Shown here: piece by piece, positions 44,395 through 51,257 of the stretch
Position numbering within the stretch: position 1 is the first letter of the stretch
Layout: each line of letters starts with the position of its first letter
Source: Larkinella sp. C7
GTDB taxonomy: Bacteria > Bacteroidota > Bacteroidia > Cytophagales > Spirosomataceae
Length of the DNA stretch: 64,000 nt
Reading direction: 5' to 3'
NCBI RefSeq assembly: GCF_006149005.1
Contig: NZ_VBSL01000006.1
Location: 426,872-490,871, forward strand
The notes under the pieces: model-generated
Database searches by the model: none
What the model was told of the DNA's origin: nothing
The model's input: the letters and a program-made list of their open reading frames with translations, nothing else
Made by a program: the position numbers and the translations under genes

Positions 44395-45408
44395 TTAATT
44401 TCCCGCCAGTTGCGAAGGCGTCAATTCATTCAGCAACGGGTTGCCCAGTTGAAACCGCTCTACATTGTGCAGAAAAATCGACGAAACCCGCTCCAGAAAC
44501 CGGGGACTCAGGCTGGAACCCGAAATGTGGGGCGTCAGGATGACGTTCGGGAAGTGCCAGAGTGGATGCTCCGGCGGCATGGGGTAGTGGTAGTGGGTGT
44601 CGAGGGCGGCCCCCGCAATCCAGCCCTCCGCCAGCGCCCTGATCAGGGCGGCTTCCTGAATCAAAGGGCCCCGCGCCGGGTTGAGCAAAAAGGCTGTGGG
44701 TTTCAGCAGCCGAAGTTCGGATTCGCCCAGGATTCCCGTGGTGGTTCCCGTTTGCGGAATTGCCAGCACCAGAAAATCCAGGCTTTGTAGAAACGCTTCT
44801 TTTTCGGAACCGTAAAACACGCGGTCGGGCAGATTGCCTTCGGAATCACCGGTTCCGGGGACGTTGTAAACCGCATCCCTCGGCTGAATCGGCTGCCGAA
44901 CCAGCACGTGAACCGTCATGCCCAGCGCTTTGGCCAGCCGGGCGGTTTCGCGGCCAATCCCGCCGTAGCCCCAGATGCCGACCACCGAGCCGCGAATTTC
45001 GTTCTGAAACCGGGCCGACCGATCCCAGATCTGGCCCTCCTGATTCCGAACCAGCCCGCGCAGGTCGCGGGCCAGGTTGATCATCATGGCGATGTTCCAT
45101 TCCGCAATCGGCACGTCGAAAACACCGAGGGAGTTGCAGGCCCGGACGCCCCGCTCCACGAGGTTTTTGCCAAACAACTGGCTGTAGCCCGCCGAACTGA
45201 TCTGCACCAGTTTCAGCCGCGTCATCGCTTCGTGGTTTTCGGGGAGAAACGTGCAGAACAGAACATCGCAATCCTGAATCTGATCGGTCGGCAACGGCCT
45301 TACTTTTTCCTCCGGCTGCTCCACAACGGCGACCGAAACGCCCGGTAGTTGCTGCAACGAACGGAGAACCGGTTCGTATACCGGCATATCAATCAAGACT
45401 TTCAGCAT
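44395..45408 (-). CDS. D-2-hydroxyacid dehydrogenase family protein with missing catalytic Glu
   Basis: A 337-residue NAD-binding protein: GYGGIG (147-152), catalytic Arg 246 (NPARGPLI) and His 294 (TPHISG). The Glu that orients the His is normally in a DxFxxEP motif. Here the sequence is LDTHYHYPMP, with Tyr 275 at that place. Activity is possible but altered. The family interconverts 2-keto and 2-hydroxy acids. It lies 4 nt after the enolase-superfamily gene in the 48534 operon, consistent with handling its keto-acid product. Confidence 0.87.
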   Translation of the reverse strand: MLKVLIDMPVYEPVLRSLQQLPGVSVAVVEQPEEKVRPLPTDQIQDCDVLFCTFLPENHEAMTRLKLVQISSAGYSQLFGKNLVERGVRACNSLGVFDVPIAEWNIAMMINLARDLRGLVRNQEGQIWDRSARFQNEIRGSVVGIWGYGGIGRETARLAKALGMTVHVLVRQPIQPRDAVYNVPGTGDSEGNLPDRVFYGSEKEAFLQSLDFLVLAIPQTGTTTGILGESELRLLKPTAFLLNPARGPLIQEAALIRALAEGWIAGAALDTHYHYPMPPEHPLWHFPNVILTPHISGSSLSPRFLERVSSIFLHNVERFQLGNPLLNELTPSQLAGN

Positions 45409-45412
45409 GGTT

Positions 45413-46669
45413 TCAGGTCGTCAGGATTTTGCCGGGAACGCTGTTAAATTCACCGCTGCCGGGAATAAACGGGAACCGGCGAATCGTTTCATCAGTCAAG
45501 TCAATGCCCAAACCCGGTTTTTCGGGGCGCACTACGTAACCGTTTTTCAGTTGCAGACTGTCGCCGATGACTTCGCTGTGCAGCGGACCATAGGCGGGAG
45601 CGACTTCCAGAATCACCGTGTTCGGGCAGGCAAAACCGCAGTGGATATTCTGCATCTGCGAACCGCCCGCTCCCCAGGCATGGGGCGCAATCTTCTGTCC
45701 GCGTTGCGCCAGACGGGAGGCCACCAGCATGAACTGATCCAGACCGGCGGTAAAGGAAGCATCGGGCTGGCCGATGCCAAAACTATCCTGCTCGATGAAC
45801 GTCTGCCATTCGCAAACCGCCGTCAGGCATTCACCCCCGGCGATGATCGTTTGGGTGTTCCGGCGCAGTTCGGCGTAGAGGTCGGGGCGGGTGTAGTGCA
45901 GCGGTTCTTCCAAACAGAAAAGGCGGTACGGTTCCAGCGCCCGCGCGACTACCGTGGCAGTTTCGAGTCCCCAGGTCAGCGTCGGACTATTGCCCATGTG
46001 GGCGTCGAACAGCAGCCAGAGGTCGTTGCCAAACTGCTGACGGACATAATCGGCTTTTTTTGCCTCTAAATCAGCCGCTTCAGTCGGGTCGATAGAAACA
46101 TGAAAACCGGAATCTTTCCAGTACGCCCCGGCTCCGATTTTAACACCCTGAAACCCCAGTGACTGATAAAAGGCCACTTTGTCGCCCAGTTTTTCCAGCG
46201 GATAATTACTGGGGCCACCCGTCGCATAGCAGGGAAGTTGATCCGGGGCGGCAAATGGGTTTTCTGCGGTTTGTGGAAAACCGCCTTTCCACGCTTCGCC
46301 CAGTAGTTTGTAAACCGGAACGCCCATCAATTTTCCCTTCAAATCCCACAAAGCGGCTTCGATTCCGGCCAGCACAATGGCACCCAGGCCGACGCGGCAC
46401 CAGAAATTGCCGCACTGGTACATCCGTTGCCACAATTCCGGAATGTCATCGACGGTATTGCCGATCAGAATCGGTTTGAAAAAATCCACAATGGCGGGGA
46501 CGCCTTCCGGGAAAAAATACCCGGCGTAGGTTTCGCCCAAACCGGTCAGCCCGGCGTCGGTTTCGATGCGGATAAAAGCCGCACTGCGCAGTTTTCGCGC
46601 TTCGGAAAGATACGGGTCATTTGTACAGGGACCCGTCAGCAGGATGGTTTCGACGTTTGTAATTTTCAT
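45413..46669 (-). CDS. Mandelate racemase/muconate lactonizing (enolase superfamily) dehydratase
   Basis: A 418-residue enzyme with a capping domain (1-125) and a TIM barrel. Metal ligands are D222 (FDAHMG), E254 (LEEP) and E280 (GGECLT). The His-Asp dyad is D303 (QPDASF) and H330 (PHAWG). On the second strand only K177 remains (VKIGAG); the usual KxK second Lys is Gly. This pattern suits sugar acid dehydratases that use the His base, producing 2-keto-3-deoxy acids for aldolases such as those at 17477 and 40904. The exact sugar acid is unknown. Confidence 0.87.
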   Translation of the reverse strand: MKITNVETILLTGPCTNDPYLSEARKLRSAAFIRIETDAGLTGLGETYAGYFFPEGVPAIVDFFKPILIGNTVDDIPELWQRMYQCGNFWCRVGLGAIVLAGIEAALWDLKGKLMGVPVYKLLGEAWKGGFPQTAENPFAAPDQLPCYATGGPSNYPLEKLGDKVAFYQSLGFQGVKIGAGAYWKDSGFHVSIDPTEAADLEAKKADYVRQQFGNDLWLLFDAHMGNSPTLTWGLETATVVARALEPYRLFCLEEPLHYTRPDLYAELRRNTQTIIAGGECLTAVCEWQTFIEQDSFGIGQPDASFTAGLDQFMLVASRLAQRGQKIAPHAWGAGGSQMQNIHCGFACPNTVILEVAPAYGPLHSEVIGDSLQLKNGYVVRPEKPGLGIDLTDETIRRFPFIPGSGEFNSVPGKILTT

Positions 46670-46686
46670 GTCAGTCCGGCAGTTCC

Positions 46687-48534
46687 TTAAACCGCTTTCG
46701 ATTGAACGGCGATTTCAAGGGCCGCCACCGTAATGGGCTCTTTGCTTTGGTTTTCAATGACAATTTTGTTCCAGCCGTCGGTGATGAGCGAAACGGGAAA
46801 CCGGTAGGTGTAGCCCACATGATCTTTGGTCAAATGCGTCAGCGACCCGCAGGGGAGGAGCAGTTTGGCGGTCGATTCGTTCTTGAGATTCGGCCAGCAG
46901 CCGTTGATCGAAACCGGCAGGTAGGTTGGTTTTTCGCCGGCTTTCAGCACCACCTGCACCAGCATTTCCAGATTCTGGTCGGCGGGTTCGGCGCACATGG
47001 CCAGTTGGAACGAACGTTGCGCAAAAGGGCCAATGCTGGCGGGCAACTGGGCGGGAAGCTCAAACGGGGTTGGATTGAAAAACGCCCCGGCGGTGCTAAA
47101 ACAGTACTGTTTCGGTTTTCCCCGTAAAAAATTGAGCTTATCGATGTCGCGCAAGGCCGTGTAATCGGACCGAATGCCCGGAATTAACGGTTGATCCGTA
47201 CAGAAAAAGTTGAACCATTCGATGCCCTGCGCGCCCATGGCCAGTTTCGCGGCCGCATTGGCCCGCACAATTTCTGGACTGGCGCTAATGTACCGCATCC
47301 GCTCTTTGACGGTCCCCGACTCGTTCTGCGTGGGCAGGCTGTTGGCGCCATCGTCTACGGAACCGTAGATGGTCACGCGGTCGCCCAGGCGTTTTCGGAA
47401 TTCGTCGTGCGGCATGTCCCAGGTGGTGGCCCAGAAACCCGCCGGAATGACGAAATCAAGGGTTCCGTCCTGACACAGCGTGACCACATCCACGCCAATG
47501 GCTTTCAGTTGGTCCAGTGCTCCCGGAATGCGCATCCCGAACGGATACGGTTTTCCGGTTTTCTTCGCCTGACGCTGCGTGAGCGCGCGAATCTGGCGAA
47601 ACCAGTCGTTCATCATCGCGATGGTTTCGGGCGAGGCACCGGGTTCGCAGCAGAGCGGTTGGCGCCACCAGTCCAGTTCCAGGCCTTCATAATCGTAGTC
47701 TTCCACCACTTCCCGAATCTGCTCGAACATCAGGGCGCGGACTTCCGGTTTTTCGTAATTCAACCCGATCCGGTCCTGCGCATTCTGCAAGCCGTACGAA
47801 GCGTGTTGCAGCCGCATCTCTTTCTTCTTAAAAAGCGGCAGATTGAAAAAGCTGCCTTCCGGGTTGCGACTCCCGTGCATGTCGTTCATGCGAATGCTGA
47901 CCCAGGGCGAGATTTTCCGGCGTCGACACGCTTTGGCGGTTTCGGCCAGCCAGTCCACGCCCGCGTCGATCAGATCCTGATAACGGTCCATGAAACGCGA
48001 GAAATTATCGAGAAATTCTTCGACGGCTTCCGGTTCGGTGATGCCCTGACAGACGGCGTGGCCGCGAAAAAAGTCGCGGTCGCCCCGTTTGTAGCCATCG
48101 AGAATGCTGGGGATTTTTTTGCTGGGATACCAGGCGCGGTTGGCGTTGGCGTTGATCACGAAGGTATCAATCCCGTTGTCGGCCAATACATCCACGTAAC
48201 GGTGAATGGCTTTGGCTTTGAACGGCCCGCCCACCGCTACCGGTTTGGTACCCATTTTGCCGGTGCGCGGATTGGCAACGGTTTTCAGCGAATAGTCTTC
48301 GGGTTGCCAGAGCTCCGGATTGTAAAAATACACGCAGGTATCACCGTTGAACAGGTTGCGGTGTTTGTCCAACGCCGGTTTTTTGGGCGGTGTCGTCCGC
48401 TGTTCACCGGCGTGCGACACCGGCTCGTCGTCCGATGAACCTTCCAGCAGATTTGGCAAGACCGGAACGGCCGTGGCACTGATCAAGCCCGTCCGCAGGA
48501 AGTCTCGCCGGGTTTTCATTTTTTCAGATCTCAT
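46687..48534 (-). CDS. Tat-exported TIM-barrel (glycosidase-like) protein
   Basis: A 615-residue protein with a twin-arginine signal (KTRRDFLRTG) near the start; a second start five codons in (48519) is possible. The central part looks like a glycoside-hydrolase barrel related to family-10-like/DUF4434-type proteins: GIDTFVINANANRAWY near 125, GVDWLAETAKACRRRKISPWVSIRMND, then YDYEGLELDWWRQP near 285, where Glu/Asp may act. A beta-sandwich tail follows from about 520. It is the first gene of the operon, behind the shared operator at 48591-48650. Probably it cleaves the extracellular or periplasmic glycan. Substrate is not recognised. Confidence 0.75.
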   Translation of the reverse strand: MRSEKMKTRRDFLRTGLISATAVPVLPNLLEGSSDDEPVSHAGEQRTTPPKKPALDKHRNLFNGDTCVYFYNPELWQPEDYSLKTVANPRTGKMGTKPVAVGGPFKAKAIHRYVDVLADNGIDTFVINANANRAWYPSKKIPSILDGYKRGDRDFFRGHAVCQGITEPEAVEEFLDNFSRFMDRYQDLIDAGVDWLAETAKACRRRKISPWVSIRMNDMHGSRNPEGSFFNLPLFKKKEMRLQHASYGLQNAQDRIGLNYEKPEVRALMFEQIREVVEDYDYEGLELDWWRQPLCCEPGASPETIAMMNDWFRQIRALTQRQAKKTGKPYPFGMRIPGALDQLKAIGVDVVTLCQDGTLDFVIPAGFWATTWDMPHDEFRKRLGDRVTIYGSVDDGANSLPTQNESGTVKERMRYISASPEIVRANAAAKLAMGAQGIEWFNFFCTDQPLIPGIRSDYTALRDIDKLNFLRGKPKQYCFSTAGAFFNPTPFELPAQLPASIGPFAQRSFQLAMCAEPADQNLEMLVQVVLKAGEKPTYLPVSINGCWPNLKNESTAKLLLPCGSLTHLTKDHVGYTYRFPVSLITDGWNKIVIENQSKEPITVAALEIAVQSKAV

Positions 48535-48590
48535 GACAACTCGTTAAGGGAAAGTGGGGTGATTTATGCCCGTAGGATCACTGATATGTA

Positions 48591-48650
48591 CAAAAGTAAC
48601 TGCTGCCGGTTGGCTATTCTCTTACTTTTAGGTGCAATTCTGATACTTTC
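48591..48650 (-). promoter_or_regulatory. AraC-type operator plus promoter for the 48534 operon
   Basis: On the minus strand the distal half-site is GAAAGTA (48650-48644) and the proximal is AAAAGTA (48629-48623), 21 bp apart. The -7 box TACTTTTG (48598-48591) starts 25 bp after the proximal site and is identical to the ridA one. The site lies 57 bp from the start codon. Confidence 0.75.
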
Positions 48651-48825
48651 TTTCAGGCAGGATGCCATTTGGGCGAAGCCATCCCGTAACCTGCCAGGGT
48701 TTACGGGAGATCCCCGTCTTTTCTCAAAAGTAGCAGGGATTGACTCATTTGTGACAGCGTTTTTTCGTCCGAAAGCGGACCTTTAATTCATCCAAAACGG
48801 ACAACCAAACCAAACTTCCTACGCC

Positions 48826-49197
48826 ATGAAAACGATCCTCCACTCCCTGTTCGTTGCTTCTTCCCTGACGCTGATGAGCGCTCCTTCCGTCCAGGCTGAC
48901 CGCTACAAATCCATCGCCCCCAAGGAGGTGACCGAGGTGGCTGCGCAGAATAGATTAAAAAACGATCTGACGTATTCGACGGCGGCTTATAAACATCCGA
49001 ATAAAATAACCGCTGCCCGTCAGTGGGAGCCGGAATCGGGGGTAGAATTCCGGATTCGGAACCGCAAGGCGCAGGAAATTACCGGCTACCGGGAACACCA
49101 ACGCCGGGGTGGTTTGGGCGATACCGCCATTGCGATTCCTTCAAAACCGGCTTTCGTGAACCGGAATTATAAACCGCAGAATAGAATAGCCGACTAG
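48826..49197 (+). CDS. Small secreted hypothetical protein
   Basis: A 123-residue protein with a good signal peptide (KTILHSLFVASSLTLMSAPSVQA). The mature part is basic and has no recognised domain (EVTEVAAQNRL, GVEFRIRNRKAQEITGY). The gene is divergent from the TIM-barrel gene and convergent with the FAD oxidoreductase gene, 9 nt from its stop. It appears to be a real gene given its signal peptide and codon use, but I cannot name it. Confidence 0.65.
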   Translation: MKTILHSLFVASSLTLMSAPSVQADRYKSIAPKEVTEVAAQNRLKNDLTYSTAAYKHPNKITAARQWEPESGVEFRIRNRKAQEITGYREHQRRGGLGDTAIAIPSKPAFVNRNYKPQNRIAD

Positions 49198-49206
49198 TCG
49201 CAGAAA

Positions 49207-50634
49207 TTACGGGGTAAAAACATCCTTCAAGGCTCTCAGCGCGGCATGATGCCCGCACATGCCGTGCACACCGCCCCCCGGTGGGGTAGACGACGAGCAG
49301 ATGTAAAGTCCTTTTGCAGAAGTTCGGTAGGGCGACCAGCGCAGCGCGGGCCGGGTGAAAAGCTGACCGATGTCGATGATGCCGCCGTTGATGTCGCCCC
49401 CGATGTAGTTGGGGTTGTGCGCTTCCATCTGGGCAGGGTTCATCGTGCTTCGGGCCAGAATCCGGTCGCGGAAACCGGGAGCAAACCGCTCGATCTGGTT
49501 TTCAATAGCCGTGGTCATGTCCACCGTCGACCCGTTTGGAATGTGGCAATAAGCCCAGGCGGTGTGCTTCCCCGCCGGGGCCCGCGTCGCGTCGAACAGG
49601 CTTTGCTGGGCGAGCAGAACATACGGTTTTTCGGGATGCTGGCCTTTCGAAGACCGCAGTTCCGAGTCGGCGATTTCTTCCAGCGTATTGCCCAGGTGAA
49701 CCGTACCGGCTTGTCGGCAGCTTTCCACCGTGAACGGAATCGGGCCGTCCAGTGCCCAGTCGACCTTGAAAACACCCATGCCGTAGCGGTATCGGTTCAG
49801 TTGCCAGCGATAGAGCGGAGAAAACCGGTGTCCGGCAATTTGCAGGAGTTGTTTGGGCGTAATGTCGAACAAAACCGCCTTCGAAGAGGGCAGTTGCGCC
49901 AGCGAAGAGACGTAAAAATTGGTTTCGATTTTACCACCCAACGAGATAAAGTAGGCGGCTAATGCCCTGGCAATCTGTTGCGAACCACCTTTGGGTAAGG
50001 GCCAGCCCCGCACGTGAGCCGCCGTCATCAGCACGAGGGCAATGGCCGAGGTCGTGAAATTAGACAGGGGCTGAATGGAATGAGCGGCCATGCCCGCCAG
50101 CAACCCTTTGGCCTGTGGGGTCTCGAATAATTTCGCCAGCCAGGTTACCGGCGGCAGGGCTTTCAGACCAAATTGGGCAAAATCCAGCGGGTGTTTGGGA
50201 AAGGTCAAGGGACCCAACACGTCGAAGTCGATGCGGGGCCACTGCTCGATCAGCGGTTTGAACAGGTTGCGGTACGTTTTTTCGTCTGACCCCAGTGAAC
50301 GGGCGGTTTCGTCTACCGATCGGGTCAAAAGGGCCGCTGTGCCATCGTCGAACGGATGGGCTGCGGCAATGGGCGGCTCGATGTATTCCAGGCCAAAAGC
50401 ACCGAGGGGTAGTGTCCGGAAAAACGGCGAGTTGACCGCCAGCGGGTGAATGGCCGAGCAGGTGTCGTGCATAAAACCGGGCAGCGTCAGTTCCGCCGAC
50501 CGCAGTCCGCCCCCGATTTCGGGCTTGCCTTCCAGCACCAGCACCGAAAGCCCGGCCTGTTGCAAGGTGATGGCGGCTGCCAGCCCATTCGGACCGGAAC
50601 CCACGACGACGGCGTCAAAATCAGTTTTATGCAT
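49207..50634 (-). CDS. FAD-dependent oxidoreductase, phytoene desaturase-like
   Basis: A 475-residue flavoprotein. The N-terminal dinucleotide fold is VVVGSGPNGLAAAITLQQAG, then LEGKPEIGGGLRSAE, and the C-terminal FAD block is near LYICSSSTPPGGGVHGMCG. It belongs to the phytoene desaturase/PYROXD2-like branch of amine-oxidase-type flavoproteins. No carotenoid genes are nearby, so its substrate is unknown. The long hairpin at 50652-50750 lies right in its 5' leader, 18 nt before the start codon, and may affect its expression. Confidence 0.87.
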   Translation of the reverse strand: MHKTDFDAVVVGSGPNGLAAAITLQQAGLSVLVLEGKPEIGGGLRSAELTLPGFMHDTCSAIHPLAVNSPFFRTLPLGAFGLEYIEPPIAAAHPFDDGTAALLTRSVDETARSLGSDEKTYRNLFKPLIEQWPRIDFDVLGPLTFPKHPLDFAQFGLKALPPVTWLAKLFETPQAKGLLAGMAAHSIQPLSNFTTSAIALVLMTAAHVRGWPLPKGGSQQIARALAAYFISLGGKIETNFYVSSLAQLPSSKAVLFDITPKQLLQIAGHRFSPLYRWQLNRYRYGMGVFKVDWALDGPIPFTVESCRQAGTVHLGNTLEEIADSELRSSKGQHPEKPYVLLAQQSLFDATRAPAGKHTAWAYCHIPNGSTVDMTTAIENQIERFAPGFRDRILARSTMNPAQMEAHNPNYIGGDINGGIIDIGQLFTRPALRWSPYRTSAKGLYICSSSTPPGGGVHGMCGHHAALRALKDVFTP

Positions 50635-50651
50635 GGCGTGAAAAAAAGGTT

Positions 50652-50750
50652 GTTACGCAGGGTGAAGCGGAGGCAATCAGAGTGAATCAGAGAAAAAGAA
50701 AGAAAAAAACTCTGATTCACTCTGATTGCCTCCGCTTCACTCTGTGTAAC
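50652..50750. repeat. Long 41-bp inverted repeat (hairpin)
   Basis: Arms 50652-50692 and 50710-50750 are complementary over 41 positions. The only two mismatches, in the outer ten bases, can form G-U pairs when the plus strand is transcribed. The 17-nt loop is almost pure purine (A-rich with G). Each arm contains the direct repeat AATCAGAGTGAATCAGAG. It sits in the leader of the FAD oxidoreductase gene and upstream of the susC leader. It could be a mobile repeat or a transcript barrier. Confidence 0.85.
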
Positions 50751-50900
50751 CATTGAAACTTCCGGCCGGAACAGCACCTGCCCGTTGAGTTTAACCTCCC
50801 AGGCCGTGATAGGGTTCAAATGAGAACCGGTATCTGTAGGGGATACAATTGTACGAATTAAACAATGTCTTTAATTTATCGAATTTGTGTGCGGTTGTGC

Positions 50901-50932
50901 TTTGATTTTAATTCTGATAAACCCTTTCTTTG
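50901..50932 (+). promoter_or_regulatory. Candidate promoter for the sulfatase locus
   Basis: TTTG at 50901-50904 and TTTCTTTG at 50925-50932 fit the Bacteroidota -33/-7 pattern with a 20-bp spacer; the -7 box differs by one base from TAnnTTTG. Transcription from here would make a leader of about 320 nt containing the poly-Cys ORF. Confidence 0.4.
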
Positions 50933-50995
50933 GTACTCTATTAAATAAATAGAACAAGAAGAATAAAATTCGACTCCTTTCATTGGACTGTCACC

Positions 50996-51112
50996 ATGAA
51001 AACGTTTAACTACCTGAACAAACATTCCCATCCGACACGTACGCTGTCAGAAGGGTGTTGCTTGTCCTGTTTGCCAACAGCCCTCTCTTCCTGCTGTTGT
51101 TGCTGTCTGTAA
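50996..51112 (+). CDS. 38-residue poly-cysteine leader peptide
   Basis: A short ORF in the leader of the sulfatase-linked susC. It encodes 38 residues with eight Cys: a CC pair at 21-22, Cys 25, and five in a row at 33-37, followed by Leu and TAA. Codons are TGC TGT TGT TGC TGT for the run. The N-terminus (MKTFNYLNKHSHPTRTL) is not a signal peptide. It starts 64 nt after the candidate -7 box and ends 145 nt before susC. Poly-Cys leader peptides are known to sense cysteine supply by ribosome stalling in other phyla. Here the downstream operon releases sulfate, so the same logic fits. It is not proven to be translated. Confidence 0.55.
   Translation: MKTFNYLNKHSHPTRTLSEGCCLSCLPTALSSCCCCCL
51053..51099 (+). 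promoter_or_regulatory. Mutually exclusive hairpins overlapping the poly-Cys ORF
   Basis: Segment A GGGTGTTG (51053-51060) can pair with segment B CAACAGCCC (51075-51083, one bulge). B can instead pair as CAACAGC (51075-51081) with segment C GCTGTTG (51093-51099). Segment C is made of the Cys codons themselves. Stalling at codons 33-37 would mask C and free B for A. Further hairpin arms lie at 51151-51157 and 51173-51179, and a 14-bp palindrome at 51204-51217. Confidence 0.4.
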
Positions 51113-51257
51113 TCTTCTGTTGTTCATTTGATCTTTTTTATCGTTAGTCAGCATGCTCCTGATTTAACCCGGCATGCTCTGAATGGGTCCTATTATTATA
51201 GTATTCCTATAGGAATGATAGTTAAAATCTGTTTTACAAGTTTACCAATTAGTCACC

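Noticed and set aside
48559..48786. Small 75-codon ORF with a hydrophobic stretch on the plus strand
   Set aside because: It runs straight across the operator half-sites and the -7 box that belong to the minus-strand operon, and has no recognisable domain. It is probably chance.
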